Shown piece by piece: positions 1 through 9,231 of a stretch of DNA of 64,000 nucleotides. The position numbers and the translations under genes are program-made. The DNA comes from an uncultured Pseudohongiella sp. (GTDB taxonomy: Bacteria > Pseudomonadota > Gammaproteobacteria > Pseudomonadales > Pseudohongiellaceae). A model generated the notes under the pieces. It was not told the DNA's origin, ran no database searches, and saw nothing but the letters and a program-made list of their open reading frames with translations. Each line of letters opens with the position of its first letter. Positions within the stretch are counted from its first letter, which is position 1. The DNA is taken from the NCBI GenBank assembly GCA_951812965.1, contig OX638341.1, positions 248,001 through 312,000 on the forward strand, given 5' to 3'.

Positions 1-1488
1 CGCATGAACGGCGAGGATCACGATATCGTCGCTGTTGTCGGCGATGGCGCGATGACCGCCGGGATGGCTTTCGAGGGCATGAACCACGCCGCCCATCTGG
101 ATGAAGACATTATTATCATCCTGAACGACAACAATATGTCCATTTCCGACAATGTGGGCGGATTGTCCAATTATTTCGCGCGTCTTTGGGCCAGCACGCC
201 TTACAATTTCATTCGCGCCGGCAGCAGGAAAGTGCTCGCCAGGGCGCCGCGCGCACTGCGCGCCGCCGAGAATACCGAAAAGTACATGAAGGGAATGGTG
301 TCTCCGGGCAACATGTTCGAGCAACTCGGGTTCAACTATATCGGCATGATCGACGGACACAATCTCAACCACTTGCTCGAAGTGCTGAAAAACACCAAGA
401 GCCTGTCCGGACCCAGGTTGCTGCATGTAGTCACGCGCAAAGGCAAGGGCTACACCGAATCCGAAAACGATCCCTTCGGCATGCACGCCATGGGCAAGGC
501 GGCGCCGATAAAAGACGTTCGTCAAGCCAGCCAGGGCAAGAACAAGAGTTCGCCGACGTATTCCCAAGTGTTTGGGAAATGGCTGTGCGATGCGGCCCGA
601 CGCGATGAAAAGCTGGTCGCCATCACTCCGGCCATGGGCGAAGGCTCCGGCATGGTGGAGTTTTCCAGGGAATTTCCGGACCGTTTCCACGATGTCGCCA
701 TCGCCGAACAGCACTCGCTTACCTTCGGCGCGGGGCTGGCCTGCGAAGGGCTCAAGCCGGTGGTCGCCATTTATTCCACGTTTCTGCAACGGGCCTATGA
801 CCAGTTTATCCACGACATTACCCTGCAGAATCTCGATGTGCTGTTCGCGATTGACCGGGCCGGCCTGGTCGGAGAAGACGGTCCTACGCATGCCGGCAGC
901 TTTGACCTTACTTATCTGCGATGCGTCCCCAATATTATTGTGATGGCGCCGAGCAACGAAGAGGAAACCCGGCTGCTGCTTTGCACCGGCTACGATCACG
1001 AGGGCCCGGCCGCGGTGCGTTATCCCCGGGGCAAGGGGCCGGGCGTCGCAACCGGCGGCGAATGGCATACCGTTCCTGTCGGAGAAGCGGTACTCCGGCG
1101 CAGTGGCCATGATGTGGCGATTCTCGCATTCGGCAGCATGGTCGAACCCGCGCTCGTGGCTGCCGAAGAGTTCAATGCCACCCTGTACGACATGCGCTTC
1201 GTCAAACCCATCGACGAGCATGCCATCCGCACGGCCGCCGGCTCGCATGAACTGGTTGTGACCGTAGAAGAAAACGTCGTCATGGGAGGCGCCGGTTCGG
1301 CGGTGAACGAGGTGCTGCTGCGCGACGGCTATCGCATGCCGGTACTCAATCTCGGCCTGCCCGACAAATTCATCGAGCACGGCAAGCCGCCGGAAATGCT
1401 GCGGAACGCCGGACTCGACGCCGCCGGCATCGCCCGCGCGATCCATGAGAAACTGGCCGCGGACAACATTCGTTGCAGTGCAATATGA
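1..1488 (+). CDS. dxs: 1-deoxy-D-xylulose-5-phosphate synthase, 5' end outside window
   Basis: This is the C-terminal part (about 495 residues) of DXS, which condenses pyruvate and glyceraldehyde 3-phosphate to 1-deoxy-D-xylulose 5-phosphate, the entry to the MEP isoprenoid pathway; the product also feeds thiamin and pyridoxal synthesis. The reading frame is open from base 1, so roughly 140 N-terminal residues lie upstream of the window. The thiamin diphosphate motif starts with GDGAMTAG and ends at the LNDNN segment. The catalytic glutamate sits in DVAIAEQHSLTFGAG in the pyrimidine-binding domain, and the transketolase C-terminal domain follows to the TGA. The stop overlaps the next gene's ATG (ATGA), indicating translational coupling with cobO. 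No frameshift is visible. Confidence 0.96.
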   Translation, partial: RMNGEDHDIVAVVGDGAMTAGMAFEGMNHAAHLDEDIIIILNDNNMSISDNVGGLSNYFARLWASTPYNFIRAGSRKVLARAPRALRAAENTEKYMKGMVSPGNMFEQLGFNYIGMIDGHNLNHLLEVLKNTKSLSGPRLLHVVTRKGKGYTESENDPFGMHAMGKAAPIKDVRQASQGKNKSSPTYSQVFGKWLCDAARRDEKLVAITPAMGEGSGMVEFSREFPDRFHDVAIAEQHSLTFGAGLACEGLKPVVAIYSTFLQRAYDQFIHDITLQNLDVLFAIDRAGLVGEDGPTHAGSFDLTYLRCVPNIIVMAPSNEEETRLLLCTGYDHEGPAAVRYPRGKGPGVATGGEWHTVPVGEAVLRRSGHDVAILAFGSMVEPALVAAEEFNATLYDMRFVKPIDEHAIRTAAGSHELVVTVEENVVMGGAGSAVNEVLLRDGYRMPVLNLGLPDKFIEHGKPPEMLRNAGLDAAGIARAIHEKLAADNIRCSAI

Positions 1489-2093
1489 CTGGCGCAACCG
1501 ATCGCACCACACGCCACAAGCGCGCGATGCAGCGCAAGAAGGCACACGTCGACGAGCGCATAGCCGCCGCCACCGAGGACCGGGGCTTGCTGCTCGTGCT
1601 CACCGGCAACGGCAAGGGCAAAAGCTCCTCGGCTTTCGGCATGCTCGCTCGCAGCGTCGGCCACGGCCTGCGCTGCGCCGTTGTGCAATTCATCAAGGGC
1701 ACCTGGGAATGCGGCGAACAATTGCTGTTCGAGGGAAATCCCCTGGTCGAGTTTCATGTCATGGGCACGGGCTTCACCTGGGAGACCCAGGACCGGCAAA
1801 CCGACATTGCCGCCGCCGAGGCGGCCTGGAACAAGGCCGAGGCGATTCTCTCCGACGAGGCAACCGACCTCGTCATTCTCGATGAACTGACCTATATGCT
1901 CACTTACGGCTATCTTGACAAGCCCCAGGTGCTCCAGGCCCTGCGCGAGCGGCCGCCGCGCCAGCATGTCGTTATTACCGGACGCAATGCGGGCCGCGAA
2001 CTGCTCGAGATGGCCGATACCGTGAGCGAGGTGAAGGACGTGCGCCACGCCTTCAATCACGGCGTCATGGCGCAGAAAGGCCTCGACTACTGA
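1485..2093 (+). CDS. cobO: Cob(I)yrinic acid a,c-diamide adenosyltransferase
   Basis: This CobO/BtuR-type corrinoid adenosyltransferase (202 residues) transfers the 5'-deoxyadenosyl group from ATP to reduced cobalamin precursors in the cytoplasm, giving the adenosylcobalamin form. The P-loop is LTGNGKGKSSSAFG near residue 40, and the family segment VVQFIKGTWECGE follows it. VILDELTYM matches the conserved acidic strand. I chose the ATG at 1485 because it overlaps the dxs stop as ATGA. A TTG at 1473 is also in frame but is less likely. The following gene on the opposite strand is a CobC-like phosphatase, consistent with cobalamin salvage, but no other cobalamin genes are in the window. Confidence 0.93.
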   Translation: MTGATDRTTRHKRAMQRKKAHVDERIAAATEDRGLLLVLTGNGKGKSSSAFGMLARSVGHGLRCAVVQFIKGTWECGEQLLFEGNPLVEFHVMGTGFTWETQDRQTDIAAAEAAWNKAEAILSDEATDLVILDELTYMLTYGYLDKPQVLQALRERPPRQHVVITGRNAGRELLEMADTVSEVKDVRHAFNHGVMAQKGLDY

Positions 2094-2704
2094 ACCGGCT
2101 TTCCGGCGTTGTGGAACAACAGGCTGGCGCGGCGGTTCTTTCCGCTCACATGGAGCAGCACGCGGCTAAGGCAAGCAAAAGGAATATGCAGCGGATTGCT
2201 CTGGTTGAGCGGCATACCGAGCACGGTAGGCAATATCACCCGCATCACGCCGCCATGAGTCACCAACAGCACATGGCTGCCGCCGGGCAGGCCGCTCAGT
2301 CGGTTCCAGGCGCCCAGCACACGGTCCCTGAACTCGGTGAAGGTCTCGCCGTTGGGCGGCGCAAGCGCGGTAATATCTTCGCGGAATTTGCGGAACTGCC
2401 GCGCTGAGCGGACGCGCCATTCAGCTATGGGCATCCCGTCCCAATCGCCGTAATCGATTTCCTGCCAGTCATCCTCGATCTGCAATTCCAGCGCCCGGCT
2501 ATGCGCCAGGTCATGGGCGAATTCCCGGCAGCGTTGCAAGGGCGAAGTGATGATATGCGTCCAGTTCGCCTCCGCCCGCTCGGCGGCGGCTTCCATCTGG
2601 CGCCGGCCGAGGTCAGTCAGTTCGGGATCCACTCGCCCACGCAGGATATCCCCGCCCCCGGGCTCGCCGTGGCGCAACAGATCAATGGTGATCAGCTTGC
2701 CCAT
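2087..2704 (-). CDS. Histidine phosphatase family protein, CobC-like (alpha-ribazole phosphatase)
   Basis: This 205-residue protein belongs to the phosphoglycerate-mutase-like histidine phosphatase family. The phosphorylated histidine lies in LLRHGEPGG near the N-terminus, and the second catalytic histidine lies in LLVTHGGVMR. The segment with LTDLGRRQM and TSPLQRCREFA is typical of the family. Lying tail to tail with cobO (7-bp overlap of the 3' ends), it is probably the alpha-ribazole-5'-phosphate phosphatase of cobalamin lower-ligand assembly, but family members have broad substrates and the assignment rests on context. I took MGKLITIDLLRHG (ATG at 2704) as the start. The frame stays open for about 50 further codons upstream, without a family match. 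Confidence 0.82.
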   Translation of the reverse strand: MGKLITIDLLRHGEPGGGDILRGRVDPELTDLGRRQMEAAAERAEANWTHIITSPLQRCREFAHDLAHSRALELQIEDDWQEIDYGDWDGMPIAEWRVRSARQFRKFREDITALAPPNGETFTEFRDRVLGAWNRLSGLPGGSHVLLVTHGGVMRVILPTVLGMPLNQSNPLHIPFACLSRVLLHVSGKNRRASLLFHNAGKPVQ

Positions 2705-2884
2705 TATTCCGCATTGAACTCCTGGCGCCCCGGAGTATGAAAGGCGATCGACGGTAATTCTAGCCTGTACTCGCAAATAGTCGAAACTGGAAATCGACAA
2801 TGTAGTGTGTAGAATCAGAAAGCAGGCGGGTACATGAAGTCCTGGCGGATCACTCATCCGAAGAACAAGGGCTGGTTAAGAAAA

Positions 2885-4918
2885 ATGAAACTATTTCGCC
2901 TGATCTTTCTTATTCTGCTTCTACCCGCGGCGCTTTGCGCCTCAGCTCAGCCGCTGGACGAAACAGCAAGCAGAAATCACATATTTCCGTTGTTTATGGA
3001 CGGGGGCGGATATCGGACGCATCTGTTTGTCACGGATGTATCGAATTTGCCCAACCAGTGTACTCTCGTGCTGCAAGGAGCCGGACTTCAGATCGGCAGG
3101 CTGCAGTCCCACGCTGCCGTAACCGCGGCAGGACCGGGCGCCATCATTGATCTTCCCCGTGGGGGCGGGAGTCTCGCGCTTGTCAGTTCCGGAACGCAAT
3201 CGCTTGCGAGCGGCTATGCCAGTCTTGACTGCCTTGAGCCCATTGTTGCCCGGTTGCTTATGACATCGGGACCATCGGACTCCCCGGTTGCCATGACCGC
3301 ACTGGAAAGCGCGTCGACAGCGTTTTCGTTCCAGTTTCCGGCAATTCCCCGGTTCGCCTCGCAATCGTTGATCGTCTCCAACAACGGCAACGCCGGCGCG
3401 GTCTGCACGGTTGAACTGGAAGACGGCGCCTCCGCCAGCGTGGGCAGGGGAAATTTCTCCGTACCGGAGAAATCCATGGCCATGGAGAATCTCGCCGACC
3501 TGGTCAGCATACCCGACCTGTTTGAAAGCGGGACGGTAACCGTCTCATGCGACCGGGAAGTGGCGGCGTTCGGGTTGTTTACCAGCGGTGACGCGCTTGC
3601 CTCGTTGCCGGCGACCGTCCTGGACGGCGAAAGTGACTTGCAATCCGTTTATGTGTTCCCGCTGGTGGCGGACGGCGGGGGATTCCGCTCGCGATTGCTG
3701 ATTGCCAACTTTTCCACTGCCGGCAATCGATGCGTTCTGGACTTGCAAGGATCAGGCCTCGATATGAGCCGATTTGAAACTCGCACTGGAGTATCGGCTG
3801 GAAGCGTGAACGCGACATTGGAGTTTTCCGGATCCCGCGAATTCCTGGAACTGACCGGCAAGGACGAGGGCCAGCTTGCCTTCGGCTACGCCACGCTCGG
3901 TTGCGACCAGCCCGTGGCGGCGCTCAATCTGCTAGCCGCGGGTACGGCGGACAATGTGACCGGCATGGCCGCACGGACGGGTGCGCGGCCAGCGGACAGA
4001 TTCCAGTTCATGGCCTTGCCCGCCGAGACCGGGCTCGCCATGGTCCTGGCGAACGTTTCCGCTTCCGGCGCTTCCTGCGTGTTTGAGCTGGAAAGCCACG
4101 ACGGGGTGGCCTCGGTTCGGACCTCGAAGGAGATTGGAGCCCGTTCGACATCGGTTTGGTTTCTTCGCGATCTGTTCGTTATCCCGGATGGATTTCCCGG
4201 AGGAGTGGCAAGGGTATCCTGTGACGCCGAAGTGGCAGCGGAATCGGTTCCCCTTGCGGGAGGCGTCTTTACTTCCTTGCCCGCGGTGTTGCTGTCTTCA
4301 TCGGCGCCTCCCGACAACACACCGGCTGTCGCCCCCGGATGTTCCGACGGGACCTTCATCGATGCCAGTGATTACAGCGATGAACTCGCCTCCGACTGCA
4401 GGGCGCTGGTCGCTTTCGCCAACGCGTTGATCGGGTCAGGCCTGGTCGGTGAAGACAGTCCGATCCGTCAATGGGGATCCGGAGACCAGACGAAGATCAC
4501 CACCTGGGAAGGGATATCGATTTCCAGCGGCCGGGTTGTCGAGGTCTTCTTGCGGGACCGCGGTCTCGCAGGCGAGATCCCCGCTGAAATCGCCCTGCTG
4601 TCCGAATTGCGGGAATTGCATTTGAGCTACAACGATCTGAGCGGCGCCATTCCGCGCGAGTTGGGCAATCTTGCCAATCTGGAATCATTGGAGTTGGCGG
4701 GCAACAGACTGAGCGGAACCATTCCCTCCGAACTCGGCCTGTTGAAGAATTTAACTTCCCTGTGGCTTCAGAATAACGAGTTGCGCGGAAAGATCCCCTC
4801 CGAACTAGGAAATCTGACCGGAATTAGGCTTGTGTACCTCAATGGCAACGAGTTGAGCGGTGAAATTCCTCCCGAGCTGTTAAGAGCAAATAGAAATGTC
4901 CGGTTCTGTAGCAAATGA
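2885..4918 (+). pseudogene. Secreted LRR/HExxH protein, 5' fragment (IS-interrupted)
   Basis: This is the N-terminal part of a large exported protein broken by an insertion sequence after base 4877. The last codons (to the TAG-like stop at 4918) are IS-derived. The start MKLFRLIFLILLLPAALC is a Sec signal peptide. An ATG at 2834 is in frame but would put 17 charged residues ahead of it. After the signal come alternating beta-rich units of about 110 residues with recurring motifs (HIFPLFMDGGGYRTHL, then YVFPLVADGGGFRSRL). Each unit carries cysteines spaced to pair. A cysteine-bearing cap (GCSDGTFI) then leads into leucine-rich repeats of the LSGAIPRELGNLANL type. Codons 4877/6278 join in frame if the IS is removed, restoring a product of about 1436 residues. 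Function unknown; surface adhesion or hydrolysis is inference. Confidence 0.85.
4861..4877. repeat. Left target-site duplication of the IS (17 bp)
   Basis: The sequence TGAAATTCCTCCCGAGC occurs here immediately before the element and again at 6261-6277 immediately after it, with no mismatch. It lies inside a leucine-rich-repeat codon run of the disrupted gene. Long target duplications are a known trait of the IS1202/ISNCY group. The perfect match suggests a recent insertion. Confidence 0.92.
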
Positions 4919-4936
4919 TCTGTCCGGTTTGTTTTT

Positions 4937-4987
4937 GGCGTCTGGGGGGCCTTGGAGGGCGTAGCCCGGAAAGGCCCCCCAGACGCC
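4937..4987. repeat. Perfect 17-bp inverted repeat inside the IS
   Basis: Arms at 4937-4953 and 4971-4987 are perfectly complementary (starting GGCGTCTGGGGGGCCTT) and enclose a 17-base loop that itself contains GGGC-GTA-GCCC. It lies between the left IS end and the transposase stop. Neither strand has a uridine run after it, so it is not a classical intrinsic terminator. It may block read-in transcription or translation, or stabilise the transposase mRNA 3' end. Confidence 0.8.
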
Positions 4988-5003
4988 GGCCGCCGCCGCG
5001 TTC

Positions 5004-6149
5004 CTACGCGGCGGTCCGTAAATTCTCCGTCAATAGTTTCCCCTGGGAGTCGTATCGCGCCAGTTCGCGCGGGCCGTGGCGGATCGCAACGCACCCATCC
5101 AGATACTGCAAGACCTTGACTGTCGCCTTCACATAGTGACAACGGTACCGATCCGGCGGAATCTGCAGCACCTTTCGACGAAAGCGTACGCAGTTGTCGT
5201 GCCCGACGACCCGCTCATGGTGCTCGCACAGGATCTCGTCCAGCCGATCGGCGTCGCCGCAGGCCACGAAGGCGGACCCTTCCTCCCGCGGCGGCCGCGC
5301 GAACTCCGCGTTGAAGGCCGGCAGGTACGTCTCCCGCAAGTACCGATTCGCCGCTTCCATCTCCGCAACCCCCGCCAGCGCCAACTCCTTCACCAGTCGG
5401 TCCTGGTGCGTCTTGAACGCTCGCTCCGAACGGCCCCGCGCCTCCGGCGAGTACGCCGGAATCATCTCGATGCCCAGCTGCCTCATCGCCCGTCCAAACT
5501 GCGTCGGATTGCCCTTGTCCACTTTGCCGCCCGCCGTCGGCGTGTGCCAGTAGTGACTGCCGCGGTCGGTATACAGCGAACAGAACAGACCGCGCGCATC
5601 AATCACCTCGCGGATGCCGCGAAAGCTGCTCCACGTACCTTCCTCCTCGCAAAAGAACATCGAGTAATGCGCGTTCGTGGCGTCGTCCATGGTCACGATC
5701 AGATCCCACATCCGACCCGGCGCCCATTCATGGCGACTGCCATCCTGGTGCAACAGCATGCCCGGCCACGGCGCCGGCTCCCGCCGCTTGCGATGCGCTC
5801 CGCGGCGTGACGCCCGCGCCACCAGGCCCGCTGCCTGCAAGGCGTTCTTCACCCAGGTGTAGCTGCGCTTCCCGCCATCGCGCCGGTACCAGGCATGAAA
5901 ATGACGCACGTTCCAACCCCGGTGACGGTTCCGGTAGCGATCCACCAACGCCATCACTTCGTCGACCGGCGCGCGACGGTTCGATGCTTGCGACAAGCGC
6001 TTGTCGATCAATCCGTCCAGGCCCGCTTCCTCATACCGATCTATCCAGCGCCGAAACGTGCGCTCACACACCCCAAGCAGCCGCGCAGCTTCTTCCTGCG
6101 TCAGCCGACTCTCCGTCCACGCACCAAAGGCTTCCTCAAAACGTTCCAT
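5004..6149 (-). CDS. DDE transposase, IS1202/ISNCY-like family
   Basis: This 381-residue transposase catalyses cut-and-paste or copy-out movement of the surrounding element. An N-terminal helix-turn-helix of the form LTQEEAARLLGVCERTFRRW is followed by a second DNA-binding segment and an integrase-core fold. The likely catalytic acids are D in MLLHQDGSRHEW or IVTMDDATNAHY, D in LYTDRGSHYW, and E in EARGRSERAFKTHQDRL. The C-terminal basic domain (CVRFRRKVLQIPPDRYR) resembles that of other integrase-core transposases. I chose the ATG at 6149 because AGGAG sits 7 bases upstream; the frame is also open to 6182. It appears intact, so the element may still be active. Confidence 0.9.
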   Translation of the reverse strand: MERFEEAFGAWTESRLTQEEAARLLGVCERTFRRWIDRYEEAGLDGLIDKRLSQASNRRAPVDEVMALVDRYRNRHRGWNVRHFHAWYRRDGGKRSYTWVKNALQAAGLVARASRRGAHRKRREPAPWPGMLLHQDGSRHEWAPGRMWDLIVTMDDATNAHYSMFFCEEEGTWSSFRGIREVIDARGLFCSLYTDRGSHYWHTPTAGGKVDKGNPTQFGRAMRQLGIEMIPAYSPEARGRSERAFKTHQDRLVKELALAGVAEMEAANRYLRETYLPAFNAEFARPPREEGSAFVACGDADRLDEILCEHHERVVGHDNCVRFRRKVLQIPPDRYRCHYVKATVKVLQYLDGCVAIRHGPRELARYDSQGKLLTENLRTAA

Positions 6150-6260
6150 TCGCGTCTCCTGCAACCAAGCTGTTCGTCTCATCAGATGCTTCCTCCCGCA
6201 TCCGATGAGAACCGGACAGACCTTGTGCTACAAGACCGGACAGATTATGTGCTCTCTACA

Positions 6261-6277
6261 TGAAATTCCTCCCGAGC
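6261..6277. repeat. Right target-site duplication of the IS (17 bp)
   Basis: Second copy of the 17-bp duplication described at 4861-4877. It directly abuts the ...CTCTCTACA end of the element, and the LRR gene continues from base 6278 in the original frame. Confidence 0.92.
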
Positions 6278-8595
6278 TAGGCAAACTGACCAACTTGTGG
6301 TACCTGTGGATGCATGGCAATGAGTTTGTCGGCGCGATTCCAGAAGCGCTATTGTACATCTGCAACGATGCCGACAACGAGTGCAGATTCGACGCTCGTC
6401 AATTGCATGCATCGATCGATTCGGATGCCGACGGCGTGGTGGATACCGCCCCCGACATCGCACCGGTTTTTTCCCCCGAAAGCATTCCGGCGGAACAGAC
6501 ATACACCGTCGGCGAGTCCATCGCAGCATTGCAATTGCCCGAGGCCGACGGTGGCAACCCTCCCCTGACCTATGAAATCAAGTACTTGACGCCCCCGGGG
6601 CTGAGTTTCGATAGCGGTGCGCGATTGCTCTCCGGCGCGCCTGTCCGGGCTGGATTCTATGAAGTTACCTACGTTGTCCGGGACAGCGACGGAGAATCCG
6701 CCGAACTCAAGTTTACGATCAGGGTGAAGGAAGCCAATCCATTGGGCTTGCTGATCGACGCCGGCGGATGTACCGACGGTACCTTCATTGAACCCGGTGA
6801 TTCCAACGACGGTCTCGCCGCCGACTGCGGAGCGCTGGTCGCATTCGCCAACGCGCTTATCGGGACAGGCCTAGTCGGTGAAGACAGTCCGATCCGCATA
6901 TGGGGATCCGGAGACCAGACGAAGATTACCACTTGGGAAGGGATATCGATTTCCAACGGCCGGGTTGTCGAGGTCTTCTTGCGGGACCGCGGTCTCGCAG
7001 GCGAGATTCCCGCTGAAATCGCCCTGCTGTCCGAATTGCGGGAATTGCATTTGAGCTACAACGATCTAAGCGGCGCCATTCCGCGCGAGTTGGGCAATCT
7101 CGCCAATCTGGAAACATTGGGGCTGGCGGGCAACAGGCTGAGCGGAAACATTCCCACCGAACTTGGCCTGTTGACGAATTTATTTGCCCTGTGGCTTCAG
7201 AATAATGAGTTGAGCGGAGAGATTCCCGCGGAATTCGGGAATCTGACCGGAATCGGATTTGTGTACCTCTTTGGAAACAAGTTGAGCGGCGAAATTCCTC
7301 GCGAGATGGGCAAGCTGACTAACTTGTTACACCTGTGGATGAATGACAACGATTTTGTCGGCGCGATTCCCGAAGCACTGCTGAACATCTGCGACGACGC
7401 CGGCAACGAGTGCAGATTCGACGTTCGACTATTGCAATCGTCGATCGATTCCGACGCCGACGGCGTGGTGAATTTCCACGATGCCTTCCCGAACGACCCG
7501 AGCCGGTCCAGGGATACCGATGGCGACGGCATAAGCGACGACAACGATCCCTCGCCAAACGAGTCGGCAATTGGCGAATTGCGCATATTCAAGGACACTC
7601 TGGTGACGATGCCCGTTGAAGAGCATTTGACGAGGGAATCATTGGAACTTGAGGCATATTCCGAACGGTTTTACTCACACTTCGAGGACGCATTCGATTT
7701 CCTGATGCTGATTTCGAATGTGGAAGATATTCGTGACAACAAGGTGACGAGCTACGCCGGCGTTGCATATCCCGTGAGCAACGATATTTCAGGCATCGGT
7801 CTGGACAATTTTTATCACAACTCCTTCGGCTCGGCGGGAAAACTCAAGAGACTTCTTCATTTCCCGGATTTGTATGGTATCGAGCAAGGTCCCGGTCTGC
7901 ATGAGGTGATGCACGCCTGGGCAAACTACGTAGTAACAACATCAATCGGCGGGCGTAACAGTCATTGGCGCTTCAGCTCCGTTAATGGACAATTGGGCGG
8001 CTTCGACCCGGCCGATTTGACGCATCTTGGCGATAACCGTTATTCCGCCGGTTCGTTCGGCCTCATCGCCAACGGAGGCAACGGCCTGCCTTACAGTGAC
8101 CTGGAGCTATATCTGGCGGGCTTTATTCCGGCGGGGGAGGTCGCTGAAATTCAGTATTTCGAAGACGGAGAGTGGTCCACGGGAGCAGACGGCCACATCG
8201 CCGTTGACGATAACGGGAACCGGATATTCACCGGAACCCTGCAAACGGTCACGATAGAAAACCTGATCGAACGGCACGGCGAGCGCGTTCCTTCCTGGAC
8301 GGAATCACAAAAGGAGTTCCGGACGGCGACGGTGCTCGTTTACAACCGGGACGATCCGCCTACCTATGAGCAGATGCAGGCGGTCAGTGAACAGGTCGAA
8401 TTTTTCAGCAATCCTGGGCCGGACTCTTCTCATCTGTACAACTTCCATGAGGCTACGCAAGGCAAGGGTTCGATGCTCATGGACGGACTTTCGAACTTCA
8501 TTCTGCGCAGGCCGGGATTTTCGACGTCCGCGTCCCGCGCGCTCCCGCCGTCATATGGCCATCCCCCACATCCCGAGCACAGTCACCCGCCGTGA
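6278..8595 (+). pseudogene. Secreted LRR/HExxH protein, 3' fragment (IS-interrupted)
   Basis: This is the continuation of the interrupted gene, with no start codon of its own that would give an exported product. In order it encodes: the end of the first leucine-rich-repeat block; a putative Ig/cadherin-like module (PPLTYEIKYLTPPGLSFDSG to the DSDGESAELKFTI strand); a second, nearly identical cap plus LRR block; calcium-binding type repeats (DSDADGVVNFHDAFPND, DTDGDGISDDNDPSPNE); and a C-terminal region of about 330 residues. That region contains HEVMH (codons near 7898-7912), an HExxH zinc-metalloprotease-type motif, followed by HWRFSSVNGQLGGF. No family was recognised for it, so protease activity is a hypothesis. 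The open frame reading from 6001 through the IS end is artificial. Confidence 0.83.
6766..7300 (+). repeat. Second copy of an approximately 540-bp intragenic duplication (first copy 4337-4877)
   Basis: Bases 4337-4877 and 6766-7300 are nearly identical over long stretches. Runs from GTCGGTGAAGACAGTCCGAT to the LRR codons differ mostly at synonymous or single positions. The duplicated unit codes for the cysteine cap (GC-DGTFI...) plus about five leucine-rich repeats. Before the IS arrived, both copies lay in one reading frame, separated by the Ig-like module. The low divergence suggests a young duplication or gene conversion. Confidence 0.88.
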
Positions 8596-8607
8596 TGACC
8601 TCAAGCG

Positions 8608-9201
8608 CTAGCGGGACTTGCTCATATGGCCGAGTTTGTCGATCTTGACGGCCAGATAGGTTTCGTTGTGCGGGTTGGCGCCGGTGTGGATGGGGATGAT
8701 CTCGCTGACCTCGATACCCATGTCCTGCAAGGCATTCACCTTCGCCGGATTATTGGTCAACAGTTTCACATTGCGGATATCGAAGAAGTCGAGCATGGGC
8801 TTGCAGATCTGGTATTCGCGGCTGTCGGGCTCGAAACCGAGCTGGACATTGGCCTCGACGGTGTCGGCGCCGGAATCCTGCAAGGCATACGCTTTCAGCT
8901 TGTTGAGCAGGCCGATGCCGCGGCCTTCCTGGCGCAGGTAGAGAATCAGGCCGCGCCCGGCCTCGGAGATTTGCTGCATGGCGAATTCGAGTTGCGGACC
9001 GCAATCGCAGCGCAGGCTGAACATGCTGTCGCCGGTGAGACATTCGGAATGAATCCGGCACAGCAGGGGCTCGTCGAGGTTCAGATTTCCCAGGGCCAGC
9101 GCCACGTGTTCCTTTTCCGCTTGCAGGTCCTTGAATCCGTAAATCCTGAAATCGCCCCAACGGGTCGGCAGTTTTGCTTGCGCGACAAATTCTATAGTCA
9201 A
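8608..9201 (-). CDS. ribA: GTP cyclohydrolase II
   Basis: RibA (197 residues) opens the imidazole ring of GTP in the first committed step of riboflavin synthesis. The zinc-site cysteines are in [18 protein letters not shown]. The [15 protein letters not shown] loop and [11 protein letters not shown] segment are the standard substrate-binding regions, and length is typical for a monofunctional enzyme. It stands away from the other rib genes at 26-30 kb. This makes sense because the RibA-like domain of the RibBA protein there has lost the cysteines, so this is probably the cell's working enzyme. It is convergent with the LRR gene, with a 12-bp gap. No FMN riboswitch was seen upstream. Confidence 0.96.
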   Translation of the reverse strand: MTIEFVAQAKLPTRWGDFRIYGFKDLQAEKEHVALALGNLNLDEPLLCRIHSECLTGDSMFSLRCDCGPQLEFAMQQISEAGRGLILYLRQEGRGIGLLNKLKAYALQDSGADTVEANVQLGFEPDSREYQICKPMLDFFDIRNVKLLTNNPAKVNALQDMGIEVSEIIPIHTGANPHNETYLAVKIDKLGHMSKSR

Positions 9202-9231
9202 TTCGAAAACTCCCGGTTTTTCCCCGGCCGG

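Larger units (their letters stand above)
4878..6260 (-). mobile_element. IS1202/ISNCY-like insertion sequence (1383 bp)
   Basis: The element is bounded by a perfect 17-bp target duplication and has related ends. The left end begins TGTTAAGAGCAAAT and the right end, read inward, begins TGTAGAGAGCACAT. Each end also carries two CTGTCCGGT-like boxes about 25 bp apart (left at about 4898-4929, right at about 6211-6243), which could be transposase-binding sites. One transposase gene on the minus strand fills most of the element. It is inserted into the LRR gene opposite to the direction of that gene. The group assignment rests on the transposase layout and the long target duplication. Confidence 0.9.

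Noticed and set aside
1..1488. dxs as a truncated gene
   Set aside because: The missing N-terminus is due to the window boundary, because the frame is open at base 1 and the rest is intact.
4937..4987. Intrinsic terminator within the IS
   Set aside because: The 17-bp stem is strong, but neither strand has a uridine run after it. It was kept as an inverted repeat only.
6001..6277. N-terminal extension of the LRR 3' fragment through the IS end
   Set aside because: These codons are antisense to the transposase gene and include the IS end and target duplication, so the fusion frame is an artefact.
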